Shown: positions 31,851-43,892, numbered from the stretch's first letter. The stretch: DNA of 64,000 nt from Berberis thunbergii (GCA_003290165.1 QNQO01000201.1:558001-622000), one strand, 5' to 3'. A program made the numbers and translations. The notes: generated by a model not told the origin, from the letters alone.

Positions 31851-34748
31851 TTTAAACAAATGAACTTCATGTTTTTGCGAATTTAAAGTTTGGGGAAGAA
31901 CTCATTCTCGGTGTTTAATCCCCCCTAACTAATTCAAATTTTGACTGAGTGTAACCCTAAAGTTTATAGTATATATTTTTACCTTAGAGTTGACTTACAC
32001 TTCAAAAGTGATAGAAGGCGAACATGAAGATACTGGCAAGGATATTCAATACATGATATTTAGCAAAAAAAAAAGTATGTAGAATGCCAAGGACATGCTG
32101 AATTCTCTTGTCTATCTTACAAACCAGCTAGGGGTTTCATTATTTAGTATCAAAATAATAAACATGCTCATGTAAAATGATGGGGTATGTCTAATTACCC
32201 CTTATTATTATAATCATTGCTACAAATTACTAAATCAGATATTTTAGTATCAAAATAATAAATTTGCTACAAAAGTATGTTGGGTAGTGTGGGCATTTCA
32301 TTTATTAAAGTGGATCGGAGGATAATGAATCTCTACGCTAAATATCATTCACCCCTAAACCAATCAGTATGTAAAACCTTCCTAAAATCATAGTTGGAAA
32401 ACTCACCACACTTATATGGGATTGAACCTATGACCTCATTGATCGATATGATAAAAGCTTCAGGCGACATCAAAGTGCAAGTGGATGTTGAGGGAATCTA
32501 ACAATAAAATAAAGAGATTAGACGAAAAAAGAAAGCATAAGGGCAATGGAATTTAATGGATAAAGATAAAACTAAAGGAAATTTTCAATCAACAAACCTT
32601 GCTATGATAATCAGTAATTGCAACCTTCTTAAAGTCATCAAACCAACAAAATATGGAAAGCTAGCAAGCATCAATAAGTTGAAGCAACCTAACAACCCTA
32701 ATCAAGGATGTTTTTCAATGAACAACGGCGGATGCTCCAATTCCTAAGGCAAATATTTATACCTAAACCCTAATGCAAAATGGTCCTAGACCATTAGATT
32801 ACAAAAATTAATCTGAACCACCAAATAAATCAATGAAATGCATAATTGCCCTTTCTATATAGAAATAATAATTTAATATCTTCATAATTCAAGAAAAACA
32901 AATACTTCTAGATAATTTCCAAAATCCTCATCAGTATATTTTTAATTTTATATTTTGAGTTAGGACAAAAAAGAAATTGGTAGGAATATAAAACAAATAT
33001 AGGTTGAGTGATTGAGAGAAATTGTAATAATGTGCGACTTAAATTTCATACTCTATTATAAATGGTCTAGGAAATTAGATAATATATTCAAGCGTGACCA
33101 AAATGACTCAACCAAACGCGACAAAGTTCAATGATCGTATAAGAAAGTGCCAAGTCAATGTCAATGTCAAAATCAACCAAAGGCCAAATTCAATATTATA
33201 CGTAAATAGTTAAAGTCATAACGTTGGTAAACCAAAGTCCATGTGCCAAGAAGATTTACATCTAAAATGGTTTAAGAAAGTCCAAATCAATGGACAATAG
33301 CGATTGGTAAGAAAAGACTTGAATTCGATCAAAATATATAAAAACCAAATAGTTTGATTGACCATAACATCAAATTCGATCGATCATATGTGCAATTTTA
33401 AAAAAATGCAAAATCAATCAAACTAGCTACTGAAGAGAGCCATTGGAGAAATGTTAATGACACCACCAGATCATACCAGACAACTCCTGGCACATGTCTA
33501 TAAATACCCAACTTTCTCATTTGCTCATTTTAACTTAAAACTTTTGTAAGTGTAAGCAATGAAGAAATGGAGAAAAGCCTTGGGCTTCAAAGGATGTTTG
33601 AAGCTCCAAGTTCAAGGGAAACCTTCAAAGAGAAAAAAAAAATAAGAAAGTTATAAGCTTTGAATGTGAGCTTAAGTTAGACCAAACAACTTCTTTGTTT
33701 GAGAGCTATGCCTTGGCTAGAGAGACCAATCCCTTCTCACCCAAAACTTTTATACTTGTTTTAAGTTATAAAGAAGTGAGATGTCGAGCTCAAACCTTCT
33801 CTAATATGTCTATTTTAGAGATAGTTGTAGACAACCTTGAATTCAAGTTTTGTTATCACTTGTTGAAGTCTTATTGTGGAAGGGGTTGACCTTGCGAGGT
33901 CTTGGTTATAGTTTTAAGAGAGGAGCTCTTGTTAGAGCAAGTTTTATACTCTAATTGGTGGAATATAGTAATAGAAGTTTGTGGAATACAATCCCCCTTT
34001 CATCAAAGAAGTAGCCAATTGCTTTCCTATAAAAAACCCCGCTCGCCTTCCCAAAAAAAAAAAAAGTAGCCAATTAGTTCCAAATTAGGTAAACCTTGTT
34101 GTTGTGGCATTGTCTCTTTACTCTCACTCAATTTTTCATTCATGCTAGTTTACTCCATTGCTTTTGTATTCTGAATCTTTACAACTTGCATGTTTTAGAG
34201 AATTTGGGGGTTCTTAAAATTAACCTTACTCACTTGTTTGTTTCTCAAACCAACGCAATGAATCTTACTTTTCAATAGTTTTTAAATCTACTCATTTGAT
34301 CCGCATGTCTTGAGGCTTAGAGTTGAATTCAAAATTTTCATACTCAACTATAGTGTTTTTAGCCTATTTTTCATTTTAGCATTGCAATCCTATTTTTTTA
34401 AATGTTTTTAATTGGTGTTTGATTTAAAGAGAAGTCAAATAAACACAGTGATGGTGAACTACATGTGTTCAACTCCTCAAATATTGCAACATCGTTTTCA
34501 CAGTGTTTGCAAGATTATCTTTAATTCGAGCATTATTCCACAAAGTTTTTCAAAGATTAAAATGTACATAAAAAAAAATACTCACTTATCAGGGCCTAGC
34601 ACACTTTCATACTTGAATCATAATGCATCATAAAAGTAAGCAACTACACTAAGAGAAATAAACTTGAACTAATTTTTTCAATATTCTTACTAGCCATATG
34701 TATATGTTTAACCACACAATTACAATTATAAAAAAATAATGAATAATA
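31851..34748. other. Intergenic DNA, nothing recognised
   Basis: No gene is identified. The stretch near 33500-33900 has a TATA-like ctataaatacc and could be an old LTR, but no partner copy exists in the window. A tiny retro-insert lies at 34021-34063. Confidence 0.45.
34021..34063 (+). mobile_element. Tiny 3' end of a poly(A) retroelement with target duplication
   Basis: About 43 bp ending in an A tract is flanked by the 12-bp direct repeat aagtagccaatt (34009-34020 and 34064-34075). This is the mark of target-primed insertion of a severely 5'-truncated LINE or a SINE tail. Confidence 0.6.
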
Positions 34749-35287
34749 ATAATATACATCAACATAAACTAATCATCACGGTCTTACACGTGGCATAAAG
34801 ATCCATCACGAGAACACAACGCCCGATCTATTGGGCTGGCTCATAAAGCTCAGGAAGGATGAGGCCAATTACATAGGCCTAGACGAGGCCCACCAATAAG
34901 GAAAATAAACATGACCTAAATCCAGGCCCAATACGAGTTCCCTCATAAAGAAGAGGAACGTTGCACCAAGAAAAGAGTCGTTGAGAGGCTTACGCCCTCA
35001 CGAACGCATCTCCATTAAGGAGGAGACTGTTACAAGAAACATCTCCTTCGGTTGCGCCTCACATGCTTAAGTCACGCAGAGGGTTAACCACAACCATTAT
35101 AAAAGGTGCGGGGAACATCAGAAAAAGGTATGCAACTTTGACTGAGTTTTGTCCAGATTTACATCATTCTTCCAACATAGTTACTGACTTAAGCATCAGA
35201 GTGTCTTCGGCCACCAAAAAGGCAGTCATTGGCAGTCTAACAGTTGTTTTGCAAGTCAAACTCACAGGAGGACGATTTTTGGACACA
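34749..35287 (+). repeat. 5' LTR of the Tat-like element
   Basis: It aligns with 40760-41157 over its first 400 bp (acgtggcataaa, acgcccgatctattgggc, aaggaggagactgttacaag and others). A TATA box (attataaaagg) lies near 35096-35106. The end is placed at ...ggacaca, just before the primer site. Confidence 0.85.
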
Positions 35288-35293
35288 TTAGTT

Positions 35294-35311
35294 TGGCGCC
35301 ATCCGTGGGGA
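35294..35311 (+). promoter_or_regulatory. Primer binding site of the Tat-like element
   Basis: TGGCGCCATCCGTGGGGA lies a few bases after the LTR. The TGGCGCC start is the usual gypsy primer-site form, complementary to a tRNA 3' end such as tRNA-Asp; the particular tRNA is uncertain. Confidence 0.7.
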
Positions 35312-35402
35312 ACGACAAGATTCCTCTTTCCAAGAACAAAACACACAGTGACAGGGTTCACCATGACCTAATGAAAGATCAAAAAAGCCATCAGAAAAAA
35401 TA

Positions 35403-36841
35403 ATGCAGTCTACAGATCCCCAATCCAGTAATGATCACAACAATTCTCCCATTGACGCATCACTAACAGCTCAGGGAGAAGATGCAACACGAGTCGCAGG
35501 ACCAGTAGCATCCAAGAATGAGAATCTACAGTGTTCAGTAGTCTGGACAACCCAAGTATCCGATGACGCTGCCACAGACCCTAGGGTGGATGTGCTCATA
35601 ACTCTGATGGAACACGTAACAAAGATGTTAGAGAAGATCACACATGAACACACTCAACTAGCTAATCCAGTTCAGGCACAACCACAACAAAAACTCCGCC
35701 AATCGAACTCGAGAGAGCGATGAAATCCTAGCAGAACCCTAACAAGGAAACTTCGAAAGCAGCGAGCTTCCTCGTGTCAAGAATCCACTGTATGAAGGAA
35801 CGCTTAACGAAATCCCGTTCAGAATAAGGGTCATGGATCCTAATGTACTATACGAGTTGGCAAAGCCACCATTTTTCACCGCCCTCATGAAAACAACAAT
35901 GCCAAAAAAGTTCACTCCGCCAAAGTTCGAGTTATATGAATGAACTTCCGATCCAACTGATCATTTGAGGCTCTTCCACCACATGATGGACCTAAAGGAG
36001 ACCACATAATCAGTCTTATGCAGAACATTTTCAATCAGCCTTACTTCTACAACGATGAACTAGTTCAATAGTTTACCACCAAGGTCAATAGATTCCTTTC
36101 AAACTCCGGCTACCACTTTTATTACCAAATTTATTGGAAGTTAGCGGATGAGGAAAAAACCACACTACCTCTTGCACATCAGACAGAAGCCCGATGAAAC
36201 AAAACGGGAATATGTCACCTGCTTTACCAACGAATTGACAATGATTGACAGATGTAGCGATGACACAACCGCTGCAACCTTCGTGGCTGGATTAAAGAGA
36301 GGTTCCTTCTTTGATGCTCTCAACCTGGAGCCTCTAAAAGGTATGTCAATCCTGCTAAAAATAACACAAAAACATATCTCCTTGGAAGAAATTAAGGCGG
36401 CCAAGAGGAAAAATGATCAAGAAAGAAAAACAATTTCAAGAAAAAGGGAAAGAAAATAATATAGAAGGCATGATGATGGACAACAATAAGGCAACAATCC
36501 GTCAAAAAAACATCGAAGTAACGGAAGGAGCGATTCACGAAGACAAGAGTCAGGGAGATACACAAACTCGACAAAAAACATGTAACAAGCGCAATGAATA
36601 CCACTTACAAGCCATACACAACCTTGAAGACAAGTCGATCAAATGTACTGAAACACATAGCAAAGTGGGACAACGTCAACTGGTTGTTCGTTCCATAAGG
36701 ATCATGGGCACGATACCAAGGAGTGTTACAACTTAAAAGATGAAATTGAGTACTGGGCTTAGAAAGGACTACTTAATGATTTCATCGAAATGCCAGATAA
36801 ACAAATAGCGTGGAAGGAAAAATCAAACAATATTGTAGGAT
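35403..36841 (+). pseudogene. gypsy gag, disrupted
   Basis: The start MQSTDPQSSNDH at 35403 opens a charged N-terminal region. The frame is broken near 35720 and the middle holds decayed capsid sequence (...KFTPPKFELYE, then stops). The frame at 36148-36459 matches the Retrotrans_gag consensus (RQKPDETKREYVTCFTNE, ATFVAGLKRG, FFDAL). After another break, a nucleocapsid-like block (GSWARYQECYNLKDEIEYWA) occupies about 36690-36770, corresponding to the usual HGHxTEEC...LKxEIE segment. Several stops make it non-functional. Confidence 0.8.
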
Positions 36842-37261
36842 AAAAAACAGTCCAGAGAGTTGATATATGCCATGTACTGCATAGCCAAAGGAAGCGAAAC
36901 ACGCAAAGTAACTGGACGAACTCCTTCATGAGTGCATAAAACATGGAGAATTTTGCATCAGCCAATTAAAAGGGCCCCATCAAAAACTGCAAGCTCAACC
37001 CGAATCACTAACAACATACGGCGACGAAACAAAGAACAATAAAGCAACAAAACACTAGCCCCTCCAACAACGAGAATAGAAAGATGAAACAAATCATACT
37101 CCAAACCATCATAAACACCATGACGACCAATGCTGATGACAAAAGCAAGAAAATATTAATAAAGATTATGAATTCAGAAACTCCAAATCTTCACGCAGAC
37201 AATAAAATAGATACGCCAATAATTAGCTATATAAAACAATCAAACACACACAACTTCCGGT

Positions 37262-37800
37262 CTGATCAACTAAGAAGTAAAGGTTGGGCACCCGAGTCAC
37301 CTAAACATAAAAAACTTCGAATCGGCTGAAATGTCAAACTACGAAGTAAAGGTTGGACACCCGAGTCACCTAAACACAAAAAATTTCGAATCGATCGAGA
37401 TGTCGAACTAACAAAGTAAAGGTTGGACACTTGAGTCACCTAAACACAAAAAGCTTCGAATCGACCGAGATGTCAAACTAATGAAATAAAAGTTGGACAC
37501 CAAAATCACCTAAACACAAAAGTTTCGAATCAATCTTAATGTCGAACTAACGCAATAAAGGTTGGACACCCGAGTCACCTGAACATAAAAAGCTTCAAAT
37601 TGACCGAGGTGTCGAACTAACAAAGTAAAGGTTGGACACTCGAGTCACCTAGACACAAAAAGCTTCGAATAGACCAAGATGTCGAACTAACGAAGTAAAG
37701 GTTGGATACCCAAGTCACCTAAACACAAGAAACTTTGAATCGACCGAGATGTCGAACGAATGAAGTAAAAGTTGGATACCCGAGTCAACACAAACCAAGG
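37262..37800 (+). repeat. Tandem array of a 70-bp unit inside the Tat-like element
   Basis: The phrase GGTTGGACACCCGAGTCACC recurs eight times (allowing substitutions) at 69-70-bp steps, from 37282 to 37770. Each unit also contains aaagcttcgaatcgaccgag and tgtcgaacta. Such arrays in the 3' untranslated part are known in Tat/Ogre elements and can seed satellites. Confidence 0.92.
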
Positions 37801-38031
37801 TGTCAAAACAAATGCCCAACAAATTACTTGACAAAAAGACTTCGATCTGACAGACAAAAAGTCAGAATTAAGAGAACAAGTCAATGCAATGCGAAAAAGT
37901 ACAGACGAAAAGCAACTATTTACAGCAAATTAGGAAGGACAACAGTAACCAACAAATCTGGCAAGAAATGAGCCTAAGCACGGTTACAGCTACAACAAAA
38001 CCAAAAAGAAGAAGAAAAAAACAAAAGTCAA

Positions 38032-38040
38032 TTTTTATTG
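38032..38040 (-). terminator. Poly(A) signal of the antisense gene
   Basis: CAATAAAAA on the minus strand begins 6 bp after the stop codon of the antisense gene and fits a plant near-upstream polyadenylation element. Confidence 0.5.
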
Positions 38041-38045
38041 TAACA

Positions 38046-40479
38046 CTACTCTGTTACATCCGGAGAAGATAATACAGAAGTGAAAGAAGAAATATAAGCA
38101 ATGGCTAGATCAGTATTTGCTGGAATGGGAGAAGAACTCTTTCCAGGAGAAGAGAGTGTTAATGGCTTCATAGTGCCTGATGGTAGAAGAGGCAATGACT
38201 CCTCTGCCGCTGGAGTAGATTCCTTGACATCGTTATCCTCAAAAGCTTCACCGACCAAATAACGATGCCTAGACATGTCTTCGTCGAGCCCTTCGATGTA
38301 ATCAAGAAGCTCAACCCGCCCGTCAACAACTTGCTTCCAATCTTCGGTTTTGACCACACAACAAGCTACCCTTCAGCAGTGAAGAGCATACAGGAAGCAT
38401 CTGCTTTGACATCATTAAGCTCAGCAGTTATCTGTTCCACTTGCCTTTCAGCGGCGTCACACATAACGGATTGCTCCAATTCAGAACGAGAAGCTTCATT
38501 GAAAGCCATTTTTTCAACAGATAACTCTTTTTCCACATTGCGAAAATGAGTGCAAACCCCATCTTGCTTAGCTTTCAAGAAATCAAGCTCAACAGCGAAC
38601 TTGTCCCGCATATTTTTCACCTCCGTCAAGACTCCTAAGCATCCATTGCAGTTTTCTTCGAGCCTTCGCATTCCATTTTCAACACATCAAACTGAGAAAA
38701 AACATGAGAAAATACCAGCAACAACGCTCCCAACATCCTCTCCAAAAGAACCACTTGATCACGACTAGCTTGATATACCGAGCTCGTTACCCTTGCGTAA
38801 GAGAGATGATTCATCTCGTTCATTATCTGCTCAAGACCATGGTCGACATGATCAAATAGGTCAAGCACATGCATCGAAGGCCTCTCCACCAACCGCCTAT
38901 ACCATTCATTTACCAATCTACATGCACCATCCTGCACATTGAGTTGAGTAAACCAACAGAACTCACCGTCAGATTTGATACGGATGTCCTTCGGCCCAAG
39001 CTCAGTTCAACTAATTCGTGGATGGAGGACACGAGGAACCGTAAGCACCAAAGAACCACATCCGACAGCATGGAGAACAGATGGAATAATAGTAACGACC
39101 GAAAAACCATGTTTACCCTCTCGTCGAGAAGCATCTGAGGCAAGGGAAGGACTGACGGTAGAAGCAGGAGTAGAGGAAACCTGTCAAACAGGAGAAAAAA
39201 CTAGGAACTCGACTACTTGCTGACATCAATAGAATTAGAGGGGGGACATTCCCTGAAACTCTAACCACTAACAATGTCTTTAGATTGCTCCATTGCCAAC
39301 TGGAGCATTTTCTCATTAAGGACTCGAGGATCATCATTGGACAAATCAACAGTGTCTGACACACCATAGGTAGAAAGAAACTTCATCTCATTGACATCCA
39401 GTAGACGGATAGTCTCCTTCTCGCTCATTTCCAACACGAGCCTTTAGCTCCTTTGTCTCCTCAAGAGATTCACGATCTCCTTTTACAACGACATCGCGGG
39501 AAGGACTTGGGCGAGAAGCAATATCCCTAACAGAACTCTGACGACTCACAAACCGAGTAGAACTACGATTCGAAAGTCGTAAACCTTGCAAATTTTCTTT
39601 TTCGTGAAGCAGGAGCAGAAGCAATAACAGGAGCATCAAGATCTATAACATCTTAGGTCAAGCTCACTTCCCAATCAATGCTAGCATCACTAACGACAAC
39701 ATGAGCAACATAAGCAGCATAGGCCTTAGCACGGGACTCAGTAAATAAAGCTCGTTTTGCTTCACTTAGTGTATAAACCACTACGCTCCAGGATGCCATC
39801 GGAAAGAAATGCCTCCACAGGAAAACAGTGAAGCTTAGAAAATCGTTCACCGATCTTCTGCTCCTCAGCAGATAAGAAAAGATTTTTTTCGCTTGTTGGG
39901 AACTCGAAATGATTGAAAAATCAAACGACTTCGCAATTGGAAGTAGTCGAAATTCACGGAAGCATAGAACCCAGACCACGACCAATCATCACTGAGTTTC
40001 TCGAAACAATCAGGAGAACGAAGATAACAGATCTCCCTGTGCACCAACAGTTCGATCACCGAGTGCACAATCCTCATGGTTAAAGAAATACCAGAAAGAG
40101 TAGCCCTTGCATAAGAATAGACCATCACCTTCCAACCATTAGGGCCCATTTGGGTAGGAGGAATACCCAAGAAATTCAGATATTCCCATAACAGCTTCGG
40201 AACAGGGAATCGAAGGCTAGAAGAAAACATGCATGAATACAGTGCGATGCATCTAGCCTTTAAGTTACAAGGGCTATCGTCATGCCCAAGCAGAACAAGC
40301 TCGAGATCGGGCGGTAGATTATAATCAAAACACAGAGTCTCCAGAGTCGACTGAGATGCTCTATTATGAGAGTAATGAGCCTCGCAAAGAGTAAGCGACT
40401 TACCATTTAACTTGTCACCAACAAACATTGTCGAAGAGTGAATAAACAATGAAAATGAAGAAGATGAAAGAACAAACAA
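38046..40479 (-). pseudogene. Antisense gene of the retrotransposon: Transposase_28-type N-terminus plus coiled coil, frameshifted
   Basis: On the minus strand the first frame (40479-39865) encodes a region like the plant 'putative gypsy type transposon' domain (Pfam Transposase_28): YNLPPDLELVLLG, CMFSSSLRFPVPKLLWEYLNFLGIPP, QMGPNGWKVMV, WSWSGFYASVNFD. The reading then passes through several frames with low-complexity serine/charged regions. A coiled-coil stretch (about 38937-38366, for example NMRDKFAVELDFLK, QVEQITAELND) follows. The C-terminus ends ...LSSPDVTE with a TAG at 38046-38048. At least six frameshifts separate the parts. The role of such proteins is unknown. The start could be 40479 or the internal ATG at 40428. 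A TATA box lies upstream and an AATAAA downstream. Confidence 0.75.
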
Positions 40480-40530
40480 ACCTTGAATTCAAAGATAATG
40501 TGAAGAGGAAAAACGTTTTCGTCACATTTC

Positions 40531-40540
40531 CTTTTATATA
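40531..40540 (-). promoter_or_regulatory. TATA box of the antisense gene
   Basis: TATATAAAAG on the minus strand lies 52 bp upstream of the ATG at 40479. It is inside the element and outside the LTR, so the antisense gene seems to have its own promoter. Confidence 0.6.
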
Positions 40541-40743
40541 GCCGAGCAATGAAGAGACGACTCATGGAACAACGTCCGAGATATGATGTCTATGCGAAAT
40601 CCCAAGAATGTGCGCAAAAACGAACATGCAAGCAAAGGATCGAGACACAAACCCACGTAAATCAACTGACAAAATTAATACAAGGTAATTATGAAATCGA
40701 AAGGCAAATCGTCACCAAAGTTAATGGCCACGGATGCCCACTA

Positions 40744-40759
40744 ATTAAGGGGGAGTAGC
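40744..40759 (+). promoter_or_regulatory. Polypurine tract of the Tat-like element
   Basis: attaagggggagtagc directly precedes the 3' LTR start TGATGATACATC. Confidence 0.8.
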
Positions 40760-41157
40760 TGATGATACATCAAAATAGACTGATCATCACGACTGTACAC
40801 GTGGCATAAAAATCCATCACAAGAACACAACGCCCGATCTATTGGGCCAGCTCATAAGCCCGGGAAGGATGAGGCCAATTACATAGGTCCGGACGAGGCA
40901 CACCATTAAGGAAAACGAACATGACCTAAATCCAGGCCCAAATGAATCAGGACACGAATCCAGGCCCAATACGAGTTCCCTCATAAAAAAAGGAACGTTG
41001 CACCAAGAAAAGAATCATGGAGAGGTTTACGCCCCCACAAACGCATCTCCATTAAGGAGGAGACTGTTACAAGAAACATCTCCTTCTGTTACGCCTCACA
41101 TGCTTAAATCACACAGAGAGTTAACCACGACTATTACAAAAGGTGATGGGAACATCC
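40760..41157 (+). repeat. 3' LTR of the Tat-like element, truncated
   Basis: It starts TGATGATACATC and follows the 5' LTR until gggaacatc near 41157, where similarity stops. It carries a 26-bp duplication (aatccaggcccaa repeated) that the 5' LTR lacks. The missing end indicates a later deletion or insertion. Confidence 0.85.
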
Positions 41158-42132
41158 GACATCATGTGAGAGATGCATGTGTGTGGATTGGCGATGGACG
41201 GTTGGGATCAAAATGTCAACCACATCATGTGAGAGATGCACGTGAAGGGTACTTTCATAATAAAATGGGTGGAAAAATGGCAAGTGAGGTGTTTGACAAG
41301 TCAATGCATGTTGACTACTAGTCCCGGGGGCAAAGTGCAATATCGATTTATTCTGGGGGTGACCATGTATTAGCTAGTTGTTATAGGAACAAACTGCAAA
41401 TAACTCAAAACAAAAGAAAAAAAAAGTCCCCGTGAATAATAACCAACTATTTGAAAACGAGGTAAACAAAGTTGGTCAATGAGCCACGTCTTAATGACCA
41501 CAGAATCATGAATATACCATAAGACTCGCAACCTCCACGTGTTTTAAATGAAATTGATTACTTATTGCTATGTTATCAGAAAATATTATGACGACATTGA
41601 AAATAAGTTTTATCTCACGACCTTGTGATGACATCGAAATTGTGATAAAACGAACCACAAGCTCATGTACATATGGCTAAGCACTTTAACGACAAGTTAC
41701 AAAGTCGTGAGACACAAATTGGTTATAAAAAAGCAAAGCGCTTTAAACTTAATAGAAAGTCGTGTCAGAGAATTTTATAGTGCATTCTAACCATAAAAGT
41801 AGAGATTGTTGGGAAACGGATCAGCCACGAAGCTACCCTGGTAAATAATTCACATGTCTGAGTTTATCATCAACTCATGTAGCTTAAAAATACAATAAAA
41901 TGATATCATTAAATTATTAATAATCATATAAGATGGTGACATGAGCAACTGACCTGACCAATCTAAGCAGTTTGAAAACACACCACTCACCATGGTGAAA
42001 ATAAGAAAAAATAAAGACGCGGAAAAAAATAATGACATACTCTTCTCAAGAAATAAATCAAGTCGTAAACAGAAAACAAAGTTTTGGAAACTCCTTAAAT
42101 TACAGCCAATATGTTGACGCTCCGACTTCACT
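41158..42132. other. Intergenic DNA, possible decayed DNA-element end
   Basis: No gene is seen. The segment 41158-41340 has repeated catcatgtgagagatgca strings. The segment 41560-41780 has tcgtgag/gacgac-type motifs before ...ttttatagtg, which looks like a decayed CACTA terminus, but no partner end was found. Confidence 0.35.
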
Positions 42133-42206
42133 TCAGGTCGTAGTATAGTGGTCAAGTATTCCCGCCTGTCACATGGGTGACCCAGGTTCGATCCCCTTGT
42201 AATGGT
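42133..42206 (+). pseudogene. tRNA-Asp (GTC) pseudogene
   Basis: The core tagtatagtgg(t), agtattcccgcctgtcac, gggtgacccaggttcgatccc follows plant tRNA-Asp-GTC closely, with intact A and B boxes and the GTC anticodon. The acceptor stem does not pair, the anticodon stem has an A-C mismatch and the T-stem is damaged (ccagg against cccttg), so it should not give a functional tRNA. Confidence 0.75.
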
Positions 42207-42742
42207 GTGTCTATTTTATTTTATTTTAATACTTGTGGTTTTTGAGCTCAACAAGTTCCTTAGCATGTCCATTGCATGTTTATGATAAAACACAGTTTAG
42301 ACAAAACAATTACTACATGTTCTAGTTAATATTATGTTTTTTACAATCCTTCCAGATTGGAAAGTTGCAAAACAATAAAACCAAGGTAGTCAAAGCGTAA
42401 AGCGAAGGTGAAGCGATTTGTTATGGTTTGGCTTTGAGCTAATCGAAAAGTAAAGTTATGGCTTTACAAAAGTAAAGGAACCTTAAAAAGTGATTTTAAT
42501 ATTATATAAAAATGTGAATATATGTATTTTCTTATATCTAAGCTTCTATATATATATGCATTCTGATTTTCTACTAGATTTTAGAGGTGTTAGTTCAAGT
42601 CAATGTAAGTGTTCATATAGCTTCCAATGTTGTGATATTTGTACCATTTACTGCAACACCATTCTTCCAACCAATATCTTTCGGAGAACTACTATCCCTT
42701 GCCCCACGGTTTTCTTCCATAATCAATCACTCAATCATTTTA

Positions 42743-43892
42743 GGATTATTTTCCATTTGGCCACCATTACTTTATTGCTATTCATCTTTGACCTCCAAAA
42801 ATTTTTGTATTCTAGTCTAACCCCCATTTTAAAGTTTGACTGTTAGGTCAAACACTTTGATCAATTTAGCCATCCATACTTCTATTAAATACCAAACTGT
42901 CCATTTTTTCGAGATAGATACAATTCTATATGTGCATCTCGAGAAAATATAAACACGTCGTCCCCAAATCTTTATTTTCCCATACACTAACCCATCTTCC
43001 GCATAATCTTTATTTTCCCCATACACTAACCCATCTTCCACAAATATTTTTTCCCTTATCTGTAATGCTAACCCATCTTCCCCATTTATTTTTCCCTGTA
43101 ATATTAACTCATCTTCCCCATTTATTTTTTCTGTAATCTTAACTCTATCTTCAAATCTTTATCAAATTTTTACCTTCACAGTCTTTAGGCCAAACCCAAA
43201 GTCAACCTTCCTTCTTATAAGCTTTTTCGTCTCCACCCCCTCCAACACACTTCCCTCCCGCCACAATGCTATCATCATCCCCACTTCCCACTTCACTTCA
43301 AACATAAACTACCAAACCCCCGCATCTTCCACTACCGTCACTCACAACATAATTAAACCACCTACAGCTCTAAAACCACCCATCATTTCATAGCCCCAAA
43401 CCCTTCACAAACAAATAAAATCCAAACCAGTCACATCAACTCTTGCAATTCCATAACCACACAACAAAGGCCACACCAATACGAATTATGAGCATCGCCA
43501 CATAGCCTCTAATTTTGATGATATGATTCGCATTAAGGAATTCCTAGCAGATTGAATCCTATTGATGTTTGCGTCATGAATTCCAAAGTTTGAAGTGCAA
43601 GGGAAAAGAAATATTTGGGGATTTGGGGAAGATGAATTAATATTATAGATAAGGGACAAGAAGGATTCAGGGAAAATGGGTTTAAATTGGCTCGAGATGC
43701 ACATATATAGAATTGTAACTATCTCGAAGAAATGGGCAATCTGATCTTTAACACAAATATGGATGGTTGAAGTTAGTCAACATGTTTGACCTAACGGGCA
43801 AACTTTAAAATGGAAGTCAGACTAGAATACAAAAACTTTTAGAGATAAAAAAAATAGTCATAAACTAATAGAGGCCAAATAGAAAATAACTC
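42743..43892. mobile_element. Mutator-like element (MULE) with long terminal inverted repeats
   Basis: The left arm (42743 to about 42962) and right arm (about 43680-43892) are inverted repeats of about 210 bp. Shared segments include tttttgtattctagtct, ccattttaaagtttg, tcgagatag and tgtgcatctcgag. The element is flanked by the perfect 9-bp duplication atcatttta (42734-42742 and 43893-43901), the MULE signature. There is no transposase. The interior begins with four or five degenerate repeats of about 40 bp built on ctaacccatcttcc (42980-43140), followed by C-rich sequence. The minus-strand frame 43486-43704 is unassigned and could be a captured fragment. Confidence 0.9.

Larger units (their letters stand above)
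34749..41157 (+). mobile_element. Ty3/gypsy (Tat-like) retrotransposon derivative lacking pol, with an antisense gene
   Basis: The two LTR copies start near 34749 and at 40760; the second is cut off at about 41157 and lacks the last 150 bp. The internal order is primer site, gag, 70-bp tandem repeats, antisense gene, polypurine tract. Gag shows the Retrotrans_gag pattern and a C-terminal LKDEIE...GLL segment typical of gypsy elements. No protease, reverse transcriptase or integrase is seen between gag and the tandem repeats, so this is a large deletion derivative. An antisense gene and hypervariable tandem repeats near the 3' end are characteristic of the Tat lineage (for example maize Grande and Ogre relatives). 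No target duplication can be defined because both outer ends are eroded. Confidence 0.85.

Noticed and set aside
33500..33900. A solo LTR suggested by a TATA-like ctataaatacc and downstream leader-like sequence
   Set aside because: There is no second copy in the window and no TG...CA boundaries with duplicated flanks.
35063..35371. A 102-codon frame on the plus strand
   Set aside because: It lies within the 5' LTR and primer site of the Tat-like element and has no protein-like character.
34648..41783. A CACTA element enclosing the Tat-like element (cactaagagaaa at left, ttttatagtg at right)
   Set aside because: The termini are poorly alike and the flanking triplets do not match, although the right side has some gtcgtgag-type motifs.
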